64,000 nt of DNA from Cyrtodaria siliqua (taxonomy: Eukaryota; Mollusca; Bivalvia; Adapedonta; Hiatellidae), in contig JAWPHD010004459.1 of NCBI GenBank assembly GCA_037043455.1, positions 62,001 to 126,000 of the forward strand. Reading direction: 5' to 3'. Of the stretch, positions 44,119 to 54,715 are shown piece after piece; the first letter of the stretch is position 1; every line of letters starts with the position of its first letter. The translations under genes were made by a program, and so were the position numbers. The notes beneath the pieces are model-generated. The model ran no database searches. It had not been told where the DNA came from and worked only from the letters and a program-made list of their open reading frames with translations.

Positions 44119-44994
44119 CGTTTAACTTCAAGGTAGTAATGCTTATTTTCATACTCCCCATAGCATCTTAAAACGTGTCAACATGCAGTCATTCTTTACC
44201 AGACCAGATCTAAAGAAACGGTTCGTACCTGTGAACCTGTAAAGAAACCCGTTCAGTAGACCGTGTTCGTTGTATTTGTTCGTCGAATATTTATTAAAAG
44301 TTACTCGCCACCTAATCTCAAAACCTCGGTCCGTATATGACTGAACAACTCCACTACAGTTTTCACAGACCAAATGACAAACAGATAGGAAACTAATATT
44401 TTATTCAAAACCTACCACACATTAATTTTTCTTTGCAATTATGTTCCTTTCAATACTAAACATGTTCAGCAAACAATGACGTTGAACAACGCAATAATCC
44501 CACAATTTTAAGAGAAAATCCAAAAATGATATATATATTTTTTTACTTTTTTCATATATAAAAGTTCTTATTTTGAAAACAAAGAATCATTTTACTATTC
44601 ATTATATATCTTTTGAAAACATGATCTTCAGAATCAATGCATATTTGCAAGAGAGTTAGAAGGAACAGTTCAGGTACAACATGCCATTTTGGTTATTTAA
44701 CCCCTATGGGCTGGTTACTTTCGGCTGGTTATTTATGAAGTTTCCTATCTGGTTGTTATTAGTCCTGTGTATAGTAACAATCGTATTTTAAGGCCACTAT
44801 GATAGCGACATTGGTAGTTTCACACAAACGATACCTGTGTTCCAGAGCTGCTACCAGATTGACTGAGGATACAGAGACATCCACATTCTTTTGTTCAAGA
44901 TTATATTTTTAAACAGGTAGTGCGTGTGAAAAATACAACTGTTTCTTCCGACCGACCCTATTTTTAATGCTTTGACCCTAAACTGTTTGACCTT
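44119..44994. other. Unassigned DNA
   Basis: No supported gene or repeat. The minus-strand frame 44149-44373 (74 codons) has no recognised domain. Confidence 0.4.
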
Positions 44995-45106
44995 CCAAGG
45001 TTAAATGTGACGGTCGACTTTTTCTTAGGTGGCGGCAGACTAACCCACTTTTCCTGGGTAGACTCAGTACGGTACACCTCCGCCATCCGTAAGAATCGAC
45101 ACTTCC
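44995..45106 (-). mobile_element. SINE-1 fragment, minus strand
   Basis: Reverse complement matches SINE-1 body: GTGTCGATTCTTACGGATGG, GGAGGTGTACCGTACTGA, CTACCCAGGAAAAGTGGGTTA and GTCGACCGTCAC. The tRNA head and the AAAC tail are missing. Confidence 0.8.
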
Positions 45107-45306
45107 TAATCAAACCTAACTTTTGATTTAGTACATACAAAAAGGTACTTCCTCTCACTGCCCTCTATCATTGTGTGGCGTTTCATTGCAGTCCCATAAA
45201 TAGTGAAGTTACACTCCGGACAAAAAATCTAAGTATAAAATGACGAAAGGCAAAAACTCTAATTTGAATGAAGATAGTGTTACGGTTCTTGCACTCTGCA
45301 CGCACT

Positions 45307-45651
45307 TCTTCTAACTGGCAGGCTCGCGTGGCGCAGTCGGTAGCGCGGCGGATTTGTAACCGGAGGCCCCGGGTTCAATCATCCGTGGTGCCACTGAGTT
45401 CCGTCGGTGTGTTCTTGGGCAAGACACTTTTTCTTAGCCTCGTCCGTCGGATGGGGACGTAAACCGGGCGGTCCCGTGTATCGGTATATCCTCCGAGCAC
45501 GTTAAAGAACCATAGGAATCTATTCGATAATAAGAGTAGGGCAGGTTCCCGGATTCCTATGTATCCTTCCCCTCTCTCTGGGGCGGCTCTAAATAACCTA
45601 TACTGTGTTGATGAGCTGTTAAACAACATTCAATACAATCTTCTAACTGGC
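45307..45651 (+). mobile_element. SINE-2: full-length tRNA-derived SINE with perfect 13-base duplication
   Basis: TCTTCTAACTGGC is repeated exactly at 45307-45319 and 45639-45651, flanking 45320-45638. The head shows an A box (TGGCGCAGTCGGTAGCGC, 45330) and a B box (GGGTTCAATC, 45371) and could fold partly like a tRNA. The body begins CACTGAGTTCCGTCGG and TGTTCTTGGGCAAGACACTT and ends TGTTAAACAACATTCAATAC. Perfect duplication means a fairly recent insertion. Frames over it on both strands are chance. Confidence 0.95.
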
Positions 45652-46640
45652 CTCTATCAGTGTTTGAAGATTCATTGTAGTCCCATCAGTAGTTTTGAAG
45701 TTATGATCTTGACAAAAATGGGACGGACGGAAAAAGCGGCGACTATATGCTCCATCAAACATTTCAGGGAATATAGAAAGGGGAATATCTCTGCCAAAAT
45801 GAAAGTCAGTTATTGGACATATGCAGCGACATTCCTTGTTGTAACATGAAGATATTTATAGTTTTTAATATTTGTGAAGTTTCACGAACAACGCTAGACT
45901 ACTGTTCAAGTTATGGTCAGTTATGAGCTTGGTAAGGTCGCAGGTTCTAGTTTTATGAAAAGGGTTAGAACTCTGCCGATATGAAAATCAGAGTTATTGG
46001 ACATGTGTAATGACGTTCATCGAAATAAGCTGAAAATGTGAGTGAAACTTCATGAACATAGGACACACATTTTAAAGTTATGGCCAAGGTTAGGTTAAAG
46101 TGTGACACAAAAAGGGGCATAACTGTGCCAGACTCTGTGAGTTATTTATTAATATTGAATATACATGTGAAGTTTCATTTCAATCTATGCAGTGGTTAAA
46201 CTGATATTAGGCTACTGAAGTGGAAAAAAGGAGCATTAACTGTGCCAAATTATGTTGCAGGTTACTTGCGTCTGGCATGCTATTTATGGATACTGAATAC
46301 AGGTGTGAAGTTTCATTCCTATTTTATTTTATCTGTGGGCGGCCATCTTGAATTTCTGACCAGGCCGATTTTTACTTAGGACAAACTAGACATCAAGAGC
46401 AGAAGTCCTGTTAAGTACGAGTATCATGAAAATCCATCAAGTTTTTCCTTTATAAGTCGTATTTTTATAATTTACTTTTAGTTGCCGCGGCCATCCTGAC
46501 TTTCAAGTCAGCCTTTATTTTACTTAGGACCAAGCACCAAGAGCAACATTTCTGTTAAGTTTCATCAACACCATTCAAGTGTTTTCAGGAGTAGTCTAGT
46601 TGTCACAATAAAAGTTTACGGACAGACATCTGATGCCGAA
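45652..46640 (+). repeat. Degenerate tandem-core repeat tract
   Basis: Phrases such as GTGAAGTTTCA (45876, 46299), AAAATCAGAGTTATTGGACA or variants, CATAACTGTGCCA and AAGTTATGG recur at irregular spacing. The tract ends near 46640 after ACGGACAGACATCTGATG. This resembles old mollusc repeats with short core units. It also brackets the SINE-2 insertion, since the tract starts upstream at about 45130-45300 (TCATTG-AGTCCCAT is at both 45184 and 45672). Confidence 0.55.
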
Positions 46641-46822
46641 ATGTATGTTTGATAGTATTTTATTTAACTTCATTCATGAACATTTAAACAGCACTGGTCT
46701 TCTGTATCTTCCAGCATATACTCGCAACTCTGGATCGGACATTGGTCCTGGAAAATATAGTAATCATTGTTAATGGAAGACCAATGTGTAATAGCCTTGA
46801 TGGAATATGAAATTATTATTTT
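46641..46822. other. Unassigned DNA
   Basis: Short spacer without recognised content. Confidence 0.4.
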
Positions 46823-47365
46823 TATTTAAGAAATAGAACACCATTTACGGTGAATTATCGTGTAATATATCACGGTATGGAGTTCAATTGTGAACAATAA
46901 TTTCACGAGCCGGAAGGGCTCGTGAAATTATTGAAGGGCTCGTGAAATTATTGTTTACAATTGAACGACAAACCGTGATATATTACAAGATGATTCACCG
47001 TAAACGATGTTCTGTTTCTATTCTAATACCCCTACAATGTGAAAATAACGCACACATCTAAAATAGTTCGCATTGCTTTGCTTACTCTCCTAACGTTGCA
47101 AACATTACAGTGATATCTATCGCATTGCCTTGCTTATTCTCCTAACGTTGCAAACATTACAGTGATATCTATCGCATTGCCTTGCTTATTCTCCTAACGT
47201 TGCAAACATTACAGTGATATCTATCGCATTGCCTTGCTTATTCTCCTAACGTTGCAAACATTACAGTGATATATATCGCATTGCCTTGCTTATTCTCCTA
47301 ACGTTGCAAACATTACAGTGATATATCGTTGAATATAACGAGATATTTTAAACTAGGCTATATAG
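46823..47365. mobile_element. LTIR-1 interior copy with expanded 52-base array
   Basis: The palindrome 46828-47023 (AGAAATAGAACACC...GATGTTCTGTTTCT) is followed by CTAATACCCCTACAATGTGA and then 52-base units. It is the reverse complement of 35100-35452. Its right limit, AAACTAGGCTAT (47351), corresponds to 35092-35103. The long terminal arms of LTIR-1 are absent here. Confidence 0.82.
47080..47325 (+). repeat. 52-base tandem array, about 4.7 units
   Basis: Units begin GCTTATTCTCCTAACGTTGC at 47080 (one variant base), 47132, 47184, 47236 and 47288 (partial). Units 2-4 are identical apart from single changes, showing recent amplification. Only two diverged units exist in the 35 kb copy. Confidence 0.93.
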
Positions 47366-47526
47366 TGCGGGTGTATTCAATTTAGAATAATTAACTAAAT
47401 TGTATTAGCCGTGTTTTACTAGAAACACATACACATAATACGATGCAAAATCGGCCAATATGAACGGGAGGTCATTCGCGCTCGCTTATTGACCTATTAA
47501 TGAAATGAACGCTCCTATAAAAAAAA

Positions 47527-47676
47527 CACTGGCTCTTGAGCCGCAAATATTATAAAAATAAGCAAAAACTAGATACTAGGTCTTTATAGATAGTAGTCGT
47601 ATCTTCTTTTTTTTTTTGATAGATAGTAGGGGTATTGTATTATTTCTTTTTAATATTTGCGACTCAAGTGCCAGTG
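47527..47676. repeat. Fold-back palindrome (about 40-base arms)
   Basis: CACTGGCTCTTGAGCCGCAA and the complement of TTGCGACTCAAGTGCCAGTG form the arms, extended by AATATTA-AAAA. The loop holds T-rich and TAGATAGTAG repeats. Probably a MITE; no duplication seen. Confidence 0.75.
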
Positions 47677-47814
47677 AAACGAACGCAAAATATGTCAAAA
47701 TATTTTGTTTGAAAACAAAAAGTACTGTTGTGGAAGTTAATTAATAAAGTTGCCAATAATTAAGTGTTTTCATATTGTTTTCATATTGTCCGAGTTTTTT
47801 TATTTGAATAAATT

Positions 47815-48425
47815 CCGTGAAATCATTCAACCGAAACATCCTGATAATATGCGCTACTAGAAATCAGGCTGATACTTCTTATAAAGTTTCATGGAAATCA
47901 GATAAAAACTTCAATGTCCCGTAACCCGCCAAAAATCACTCAACCGGAATGTCCTGACAATATGCGCTACTAGACATCAAACTTCCTATGAAGTTTCATG
48001 AAAATCGTAGGGAAAAAAAAAGAGTTGAGGAGTTGAGTAGACAATGTTTAGATGCGAAATACTTCAAAGTCTTGTAGCTCCACAACAAATCATTCAATCG
48101 GAACTTAACCGGAACAGTATGTGCTAGTAGACATAAAACTGAATCTTCCTATAAAGTTTCATGAAAATCGGATGAAGGAGGTGTTGAGCGGACAAGCTTT
48201 ACATTTGAAAAACTTCAAAGTTCCGTAACTCCGCCAAAAATCATTCAACCGGAACGTCCTGACCATTATACTGATACTTCCTGTGAAGATTCATGAAAAC
48301 CGAATGAAAAATGTAGGAGGAGTTAAGTGGACAAGAAAGCGGGACAGACGGACTGACGGACATACATTCGTACGGACATGATGGCAAATATGTGCTCCCC
48401 CGAATATTTCGGGGAGCATAAACAC
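47815..48425 (+). mobile_element. Tandem-core element 2 with terminal hairpin
   Basis: Four related units begin CATTCAACCGGAACGTCCTG or variants at about 47823, 47938, 48093 and 48240. Each contains CTTC-TATAAAGTTTCATGAA and ACTTCAAAGT. The end has GACAGACGGACTGACGGACA (48342) and a hairpin GCTCCCCCGAA...TTCGGGGAGC (48393-48417). The layout is the same as at 43560-44118 but with a different sequence. Confidence 0.7.
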
Positions 48426-48711
48426 ATGACAGTATTACATTTCCCCTAGTCAGACAGACGAATACTCACCTCCCTGTATCCACCTCAGCTAACAAATATT
48501 TAAGTCATGGTATACATTCCTTCTTTATGTCGTAAATAACAAACTCTAGGAACTTTCACATTCAATTCCAGAACTTCCGACCCTCCAACCTGTCTTCAGT
48601 CTGAAAAAGATAACATTTAAAAGTATACAAAAAAAAATTCTCAAAAAATACTATACTGAGGCCGAATGGGGCCGAATTTTGCTGAATATTTTGGGTAAAA
48701 AAAACACTGGG

Positions 48712-48760
48712 TAAAAAGGCGCGACGATGTCATCATTCCAAGATGGCCGTAATGTTGTTT
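48712..48760 (+). repeat. Fragment of the 30.4 kb long-TIR MITE
   Basis: GTAAAAAGGCGCGACGATGTCATC and TTCCAAGATGGC match the inner end of the right arm at 30713-30757 (GGTAAAAAGGCATGATGACG, CCAAGATGACTG). Confidence 0.6.
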
Positions 48761-49540
48761 TCCCAGTGGCAAAAAGTATGTTTTTTCCCCAATTGGAGTG
48801 AAATAATTCACAATCAGTTTGTTTCTTCAATAATTAGAGTAAAACTTTAAACAGAAGATGAGGGTAATGAAACACTACAAGAGAATATATACACGGTAAT
48901 GTGTATGCAAAGCATTTAAGCATACAATATTTCTTTTGTTTGATATTGGAAAATACCCAATTTAACGCAAAACAACGCGAATTTTCCAATTGAATGGGTA
49001 CTGGTACTATTCCAAAAAGGGTGAGAAAAAATCGATGGACCACCTCCATTTACGTTTCTTTGCTCGTATCTTCTTATTTTGTCATGGCATTTTATCATTC
49101 TTTCAGCTTTTTTCAAGTTTTTTAGTGCCCTTTTAAAACATCTTGTTTGAAACTAGTGCATAAACCTCTTTAAGAAAATGATAACCTGATAGAGGTTCTA
49201 TAAACATTTGATAACAGATGTCCATCTCTTGATCGACATTTTGCACCGTCTGCAGTGAGCGATGTCTGCATAATTTAGACATAACCAATAAACAGAATTT
49301 CAAAAAGTAAATTTAAATATTATTTTTTTTAGATCCTTTTCTATACACTAGGTTATTCCAATTCAATTTAGGCCAACAATAATAAAATGAACAAACACGA
49401 ACGGTTTGTGAAGTAATCTTTCCTTTGACCGGCAAAACTAAGAGAAGGTAAGCGACTTGTGCAAAAGCCGAAATTAAATGTTGGTATTGTTGTAATTTGT
49501 ATAGGTACCAGTATTCAAGCCTGGTTACTGAGGACACTAT
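48761..49540. other. Unassigned DNA
   Basis: Short minus-strand frames (48834-49116, 49313-49537) overlap and have no domain. No gene is called. Confidence 0.4.
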
Positions 49541-49985
49541 GTCTGTCTTGGGTTAGCACCATAAATCTAGATGTGTATCTGCAGGGCTAACTCAGGTTAA
49601 TGCTAATGATCTTAATTTATGGTTTGGGAGATGCTCTATGAACCAGGCAAATGCTAATGCTATATGATTTATGTGTTAGCATTCCTTATTTTGTAGATGC
49701 TATAAGATTGGTTAGTTAGCATGCTAATATTTACCACCATGCTACCCCCTTATTTGGAAATGACCGTATAAAAAGGAAGGGGTTTCTTTGTTCGAGGCTT
49801 TTTCCTAGATACAAGAGATCAGTAATCATGTGAGAGAGACAATATCATTATTACTAAAATGTTGTAAATATTAATTCGTCATAATAGTAGTTTCGTAGCA
49901 AGTAGAGATTAAGTAGAAATAAAGTTATGGAAAATAGAATTGGACTCTTATATTGTTTTCTACCTTTTGGGTAAGAAATTCTAAG
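49541..49985 (+). mobile_element. Solo-LTR-like block
   Basis: A block starting near TGTCTGTCTTGGGTTAGC has a TATA box (GTATAAAAAGGAAGGGG, 49767). About 150 bases later it has an AATAAA signal (49920) and a T-rich segment. This promoter-then-polyadenylation spacing is usual for an LTR. Several ATGCTAAT words (49602, 49652, 49716) precede the TATA box. No second copy, clear TG...CA ends or target duplication were confirmed. Confidence 0.3.
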
Positions 49986-50024
49986 AGTATCATGAGATTA
50001 TATCTGAGTTAAATTCCATTAGCG

Positions 50025-50860
50025 AATGCAGTGGGGTGGGTGGGGGGGGGGGGGGGCACCCCCTAAAATTTCCGGATCATACATGTATGTCCATGTTACT
50101 GTAGATAAACAAAATATCAAACAATTTCATGGGGGGGGGGGGGGGGGGGGGGGCCCACCCCCTAAAATTTCCGGATCATACATGTATGTCCATGTTACTG
50201 TAGACAAAAAAAATATCAAACAATTTCGTTGCACGCCCTCAGTATAAAAAAAATTCTCAATCGCTACGCTCGCTCGGCGCATAATGGCTAATATGTTTTT
50301 TAATTAACACATTGTTAATCCTTTTATTTGGAAACGGACTTTTTTATTCATACATGTATGTCCATATTACTGTAGATAAAATATCAAACAATTTCGATGC
50401 ATGCCCTCAGTATAAAAATTGTTCTCGCTCGCTCGACGCATAATGGCTAATGAGTGGTTTAATTAACACATTGTTAAATCCTTTTATTTGAAAACGGACT
50501 TTTTTATTCATACATGTATGTCCATGTTTCTGTAGATAAAATAAAACAATTCCGTTGCACGCCCTCAGTATAAAAAAGTTTCTCGCTTGCTTCCCTCGCT
50601 CGACGCATAATGGCTAATGAGTGGTTTAATTAACACATTGTTAAATCCTTTTTATTTGGAACGGACTTTTTTATTCATACATGTATGTCCATGTTACTGT
50701 AGATAAAATATCAAGCAATTCCGTTGCACGCCCTCAGTATAAAAAGTTTCTCGCTCGCTCGACGCATAATGGCTAATGAGTGGTTTGTTAAATCCTTTTA
50801 TTTGAAAACGAACTTTTTTTTATTCATACATGGATGTCCATTTTACTATAGATCAAATAT
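50025..50860 (+). repeat. Satellite array, 150-170-base unit
   Basis: Each unit contains TACATGTATGTCCATGTTAC-GTAGATAAA, CAATTCCGTTGCACGCCCTC, CTCGCTCGACGCATAATGGC and TTAACACATTGTTAAATCC. The TACATGTATG word starts near 50079, 50178, 50353, 50513, 50680 and (changed) 50828. The first two units are shortened and joined by G tracts at 50040-50056 and 50130-50153. A plus-strand frame over the first units is an artefact of the repeat. Confidence 0.88.
50130..50153 (+). repeat. G homopolymer tract
   Basis: About 24 G in a row, with a second run of about 16 at 50041-50056. Both are followed by a CACCCCCTAAAATTTCCGG motif. Length is likely to vary between reads and individuals. Confidence 0.9.
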
Positions 50861-51264
50861 CAAAAAAAAGGCTTTTAGCGTCAGAGAATCTCAGATTATC
50901 TGAAAACACCTGCTTTACTCTTAGGTCAAACAAAAAAATAGGTTTGTTTCTTGTTTTCCGACCTTCCCTATTTTAGTATAAAGAAATACTTCTAAAAAAA
51001 CATCATAATAATAAAAAAAATCCTGTCTACCTACCGACCCTAATTGTTTGGGTATCAAGACCAGAAACAGACTCTTTTTTTGGGCCTTAACCTCGAATAG
51101 ATTGTGTTGATCCCCGGTCCCAAATGTTCATGTGTCCAGAAATGTTGCAATAGGGAATTATAATGAAAAGAATATCCATTTAACAACGTTTTAAAAAATG
51201 TGTCATTTAAAAAAGAAGATACATACGTATTTCATAAAAATCATATTTCAAAATTATTGTTTGC
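50861..51264. other. MITE end and unassigned DNA
   Basis: 50867-50898 is a lone end of the 42.8 kb MITE. The rest is anonymous. Confidence 0.5.
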
Positions 51265-51490
51265 ATGGCGTACGAACCGGTTTAAACCCCCAGTGGCCTT
51301 TGTTGCCACTGACCGTACCAAGGCGAAAGCCCTATTGTCAACCCTTTTGTGTTTGTGATGTCGTTTGCATTTTTTATTACTTTTGCCTCCTCGTTTGTCT
51401 GTTTGCGTGTTTGTTTTTTGTGTTTTGTGGTTGACTGTCGTCCTTGAATGCTGCTCTCGTTGTCCGATATTTTTATATTTCTTGTGAAAA
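51265..51490 (+). repeat. Rep-P dispersed repeat, copy 3 (3' half)
   Basis: GGTTTAAACCCCCAGTGGCC (51278), GCCACTGACCGTACCAAGG (51305), CCCTATTGTCAACCC and GTGGTTGACTGTCGTCCTTG (51427) match 22310-22490. The short frames on both strands belong to the repeat. Confidence 0.75.
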
Positions 51491-51799
51491 TAAGGTAAAA
51501 CAATATTTTTTTACTGTCTATTCCACGGCTCGAAATTAGCACTAGTCCGGTAGCCTGAGGCTAGTAAACTGCTGCCAGCCTACCAAATGTTTGTGTCTGG
51601 ATAGTAAGATGGGCTAGTAACAAATTTTTTTAAATAAGAAATAAATTATAAATCGATAGATTGTGTAGTGACAGTACTTTTCAAACCAAACCTTTAAAAA
51701 ACTTAATATGTCCATAGTTTCAATAAATGTCTTTCCAGTAGGGCATTATTAACAATTTATTCAGTAGTCAAACTGAGTGTTTTCCGTATTTGTTTTAAG

Positions 51800-52055
51800 C
51801 AAAGCCTTGAGCATCGCGTGGTTCCCTGGTGCCCCGTTTGGTCACGGGGCAAAGAATAGGGCCATTGCAGATCCCTTTGGAGGGGTAGGCAGAGGGGTAG
51901 AATTCCCCCAAATTCTTGTTCATTTTATCATTTTTTGTTCATGTTCATTAAAGGTCTTCATCATGATCCCTGCATTGTTACAGGTGCCATCTCGCTCACA
52001 TCGAAAGAGCGGTGGCAGAAAAACAATAAACGTGGCTCCAGCGTGAATGGACTTT
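51800..52055 (+). repeat. Rep-S dispersed repeat, copy 1
   Basis: Shared with 58085-58310: GTTCCCTGGTGCCCCGTTTG or variant, GGGGTAGGCAGAGGGGTAGA (51882), TTCATTTTATCAT, AAAGGTCTTCATCATGA, CCTGCATTGTT-CAGGTGCC and GGCAGAAAAACAATAAA (52014). The ending resembles a polyadenylation signal, which hints at a retroposed transcript, but no open frame is common to both copies. Confidence 0.72.
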
Positions 52056-52200
52056 TACGATAGAATTTGCAGCAACTCTGCAGTTCAGGGTGAGAAGGTT
52101 CTAGGCCCATTTTCCATATTTTATCTCGATGTACATGTAAGATGAGCCTGGCATGTTCATGCCTGTTAGGCGCCATATAACCTTTAATGTGTTGGTGCGC
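52056..52200 (+). repeat. Rep-T relative
   Basis: GCAGCAACTCTGCAGTTCAG and AAGGTTCTAGGCCCATTTT relate this to 23395-23470. It ends with CCATATAACCTTTAATGTGTTG, which resembles the SINE-1 3' body. Confidence 0.5.
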
Positions 52201-52944
52201 CTTAAACCCCCAATTCAATCAATTGATCAATATGCTTTTATATGCTTGAATAACCTGTCATACATAAGAAATGTGGGGATACCCTCAACACGCATTTTGA
52301 AGCCAGTCTAATAGGCCTAAATATCCTTTGGAATACACAAAAATACAGTTGTGTAATACCTTTGAGATGCTCCCGTATAACTGGTGAGATTATTGACACA
52401 CGAACACTTTCAGTAGAACTAAGGTAAAAAATACATTGATTGATATATAAAACACACCTCAAATAAATTATCAAATGATTCTAACCTGAAATATTGAACA
52501 ATTAAATGCATTTATTCAGTTTTCAGTAAGATTTTTACTGTTCTGACCCCACATATTTCAGTAACGACCCACTAACTAATATTGTGTTGTCACATATTTG
52601 GGTTCTGTTGTTCCTTATAATTTGTATTAAGATTTGTATGTGTGTTTTGGCTGGCAGTGTTCTGTAAATGCTGCATTTGTCTTTGATAAGGTAGAAAAAG
52701 CTGATTCACATTTTTGTCAGAAAAATCTACAGCATTTTGACACGCTGGACAAAGCATAGGTCTAAATTGATTTCATTTGTACGCACAAAATCAAACATAA
52801 GCCAATACAAACAGTTCACAATCGATTATAACCTTATCTTTACCTTGATATAATCAATAAAAGATCCCACGCACCCACGCATATTGGTGTTGTTCAAGGA
52901 CATGGACAATTTCATTCAGAAACACATTAATATAATGTCTATAC
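52201..52944. other. Unassigned DNA
   Basis: No gene or repeat recognised. Confidence 0.4.
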
Positions 52945-53420
52945 AGCAGTTTTTTTTAAATTAGATAACATTTTTCTGGGAGTGTTATATCGTAATACAG
53001 TCAAGTACATATAGTGACTTATGACCGAATCACTGTTTGCACACAGCAAAACATATATCTCCAACTATTTGCATGGTATGTCATATATTTGTCATTTTTG
53101 AAATTTTAGTAAAAAAATGCTTGTAAGTGACGTTAAATCTGGTTAAATCTGATGCTTTATTTATAACTGGGAACGCGTTACAGCCGCATAACATATATGA
53201 CGTCATTTAAACAACCAAACGACGTCATGATTTAAATATGAATTGAGAACATTAAAGTGAAACGTTTACATCGCATGGCAAGTATGTGTTAGATAGGATT
53301 TTATATTGGTGACTCTGTATTTTTTACTATAATAAAGTCGTTGCAAGAAAAGATAGAAAAGCCGTCAAAGCAGCGTATTGTATAATAGTATCCAACTCGG
53401 ATATTAAAGATGAATGGCCA
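52945..53420 (+). mobile_element. LTIR-1 left-arm copy (half element)
   Basis: Colinear with 34441-34930: CTGGGAGTGT, TTTGCATGGTATGTCATA, AAGTGACGTTAAAT, ACAGCCGCATAACA, GACGTCATGATTT, GAACATTAAAGTGAAACG and AATAAAGTCGTTGCA. More diverged than the two arms of LTIR-1 are from each other, so an older copy. No opposing arm is seen within 1.5 kb. Confidence 0.75.
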
Positions 53421-53835
53421 CCCTTTTTGTAGTATTATCAATTAACAAATGTAACTCTTAAACATCATATGAACATTTCTTGAAAGTCCCGGAGAGAAAC
53501 ATATATTTAAAACCGCTACTAAATTGTATGTAAACATAATTATTACTACTTTTACAACTGCGTGACTGCACGGGGAAATGAGATAAATCTGAATTGTATA
53601 GCTGCACAACTATTGTCAGATAATTGATAAATACATTTACCTGTGGATTAATTTACCTGTTCAAAGTTTTCTACGTCATCAAATAAAATCGTATTCTCGC
53701 TTTTCTCAGATATTACAATGTGTGAATTGTAAATATATATTGTACTTTATTGATTTCTATTTAAATAAACATAAACATGTAAACAAAACATGGCCGGAAA
53801 ACTCGATATGATCTACCGACTCGGCTACTATGAAT
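53421..53835. other. Unassigned DNA
   Basis: No recognised content. Confidence 0.4.
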
Positions 53836-53962
53836 ATAGAGAATATCATGTTAGTGCCTGTTTATCAGGTGAGGCTGAGAAAAAAATGAAGTCCGAGTTC
53901 ATTTTTTCGTGCCGAACCTGATTTATAAACTGGATACGATCAGGAACTAACATGATATTCTA
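53836..53962. repeat. Fold-back palindrome
   Basis: TAGAGAATATCATGTTAGT and its near-complement AACTAACATGATATTCTA form the outer stem. An inner stem pairs AAAAATGAA with TTCATTTTTT around GTCCGAG. TTATCAGGT and ACCTGATTTATAAA pair between them. Confidence 0.75.
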
Positions 53963-54046
53963 TTTATCATGTTGATCGTTTTAAAATCATTTAATTTACC
54001 TTTTTTCCAATTTTCTTTCCGTTTTTTTTTCCGTTCAAAAATACCC

Positions 54047-54100
54047 AGACGTCATCAAATATACCCTGACGTCATCAAACGAGGTGCTGACGTCATCAAA
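54047..54100 (+). repeat. Three spaced GACGTCATCAAA words
   Basis: GACGTCATCAAA starts at 54048, 54068 and 54089, at intervals of 20 and 21 bases. TGACGTCA is the CREB/ATF binding palindrome and two full turns of DNA separate the copies. Could be a regulatory cluster or a decayed minisatellite. No transcription unit is evident beside it. Confidence 0.5.
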
Positions 54101-54467
54101 AGAGGTGCACCTGACGGGATCGAAACATAACTGTCGAGATAAGGTTTTATCTCATGCATCCTGTTTCTCGGCAGAATTATGCAGATCGACATGATAAATA
54201 AACTTATCATTAGTCGTCGTGCGTGCTCATTTAGTATATTAAGTAACGTGGCAAACATCAGTTAGTCTTAAAATGAAGATAAATGTTATTAGGAAGGCAC
54301 CAACTTGACAAACACAAAAGAAAACATTATCATTTATTAAATTGCTTGACCATTTATTAAATTGTTATGGCAAATATTGGGCGCGGCTCCAAATAGCGGG
54401 CTGCCGGCAACACATATATATATCATGGCAGCCCTTAACATGTTTCACAAAAGAGGGCATGATCCTT

Positions 54468-54715
54468 AAAGAAGCCCCAATAGGCTTAAACAAAAGATAA
54501 AGCCCCGATTGGCTAAAACAAAAGAGGGCATGGCCCATCAGCCTTATACCCTTAGTGAAGCCCCAAAAGGCTTAAATAAAATGTTTACTCAAAACTCTAA
54601 TTCTAAAGTAAAATGTTTCTTCACTTAATCATCTTTTCTAAAGTTTACAATAATGTGCACGACCGAAATAGGCATGATGCACCGACAATAATCCCCAAAA
54701 GGCTTAATATTTCAT
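54468..54715 (+). repeat. Short hairpin repeats AAGCC-N6-GGCTT
   Basis: AAGCCCCAATAGGCTT (54472), AAGCCCCGATTGGCT (54503), AAGCCCCAAAAGGCTT (54554) and ATCCCCAAAAGGCTT (54691) are each self-complementary at the ends. They sit in similar contexts (AAACAAAAGAGGGCATG twice). Unknown role. Confidence 0.6.

Noticed and set aside
45320..45395. Possible functional tRNA gene
   Set aside because: It is the head of SINE-2; the 3' acceptor strand is not complementary and retroposon hallmarks are clear.
47080..47325. CRISPR-like array
   Set aside because: The 52-base units are contiguous with no unique spacers, and the genome is eukaryotic.
48393..48417. Bacterial-type terminator
   Set aside because: The hairpin lacks a following T run and lies at the end of a eukaryotic tandem-core repeat.
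50026..50247. Glycine-rich repeated protein
   Set aside because: The frame is produced by G homopolymers within a satellite array.
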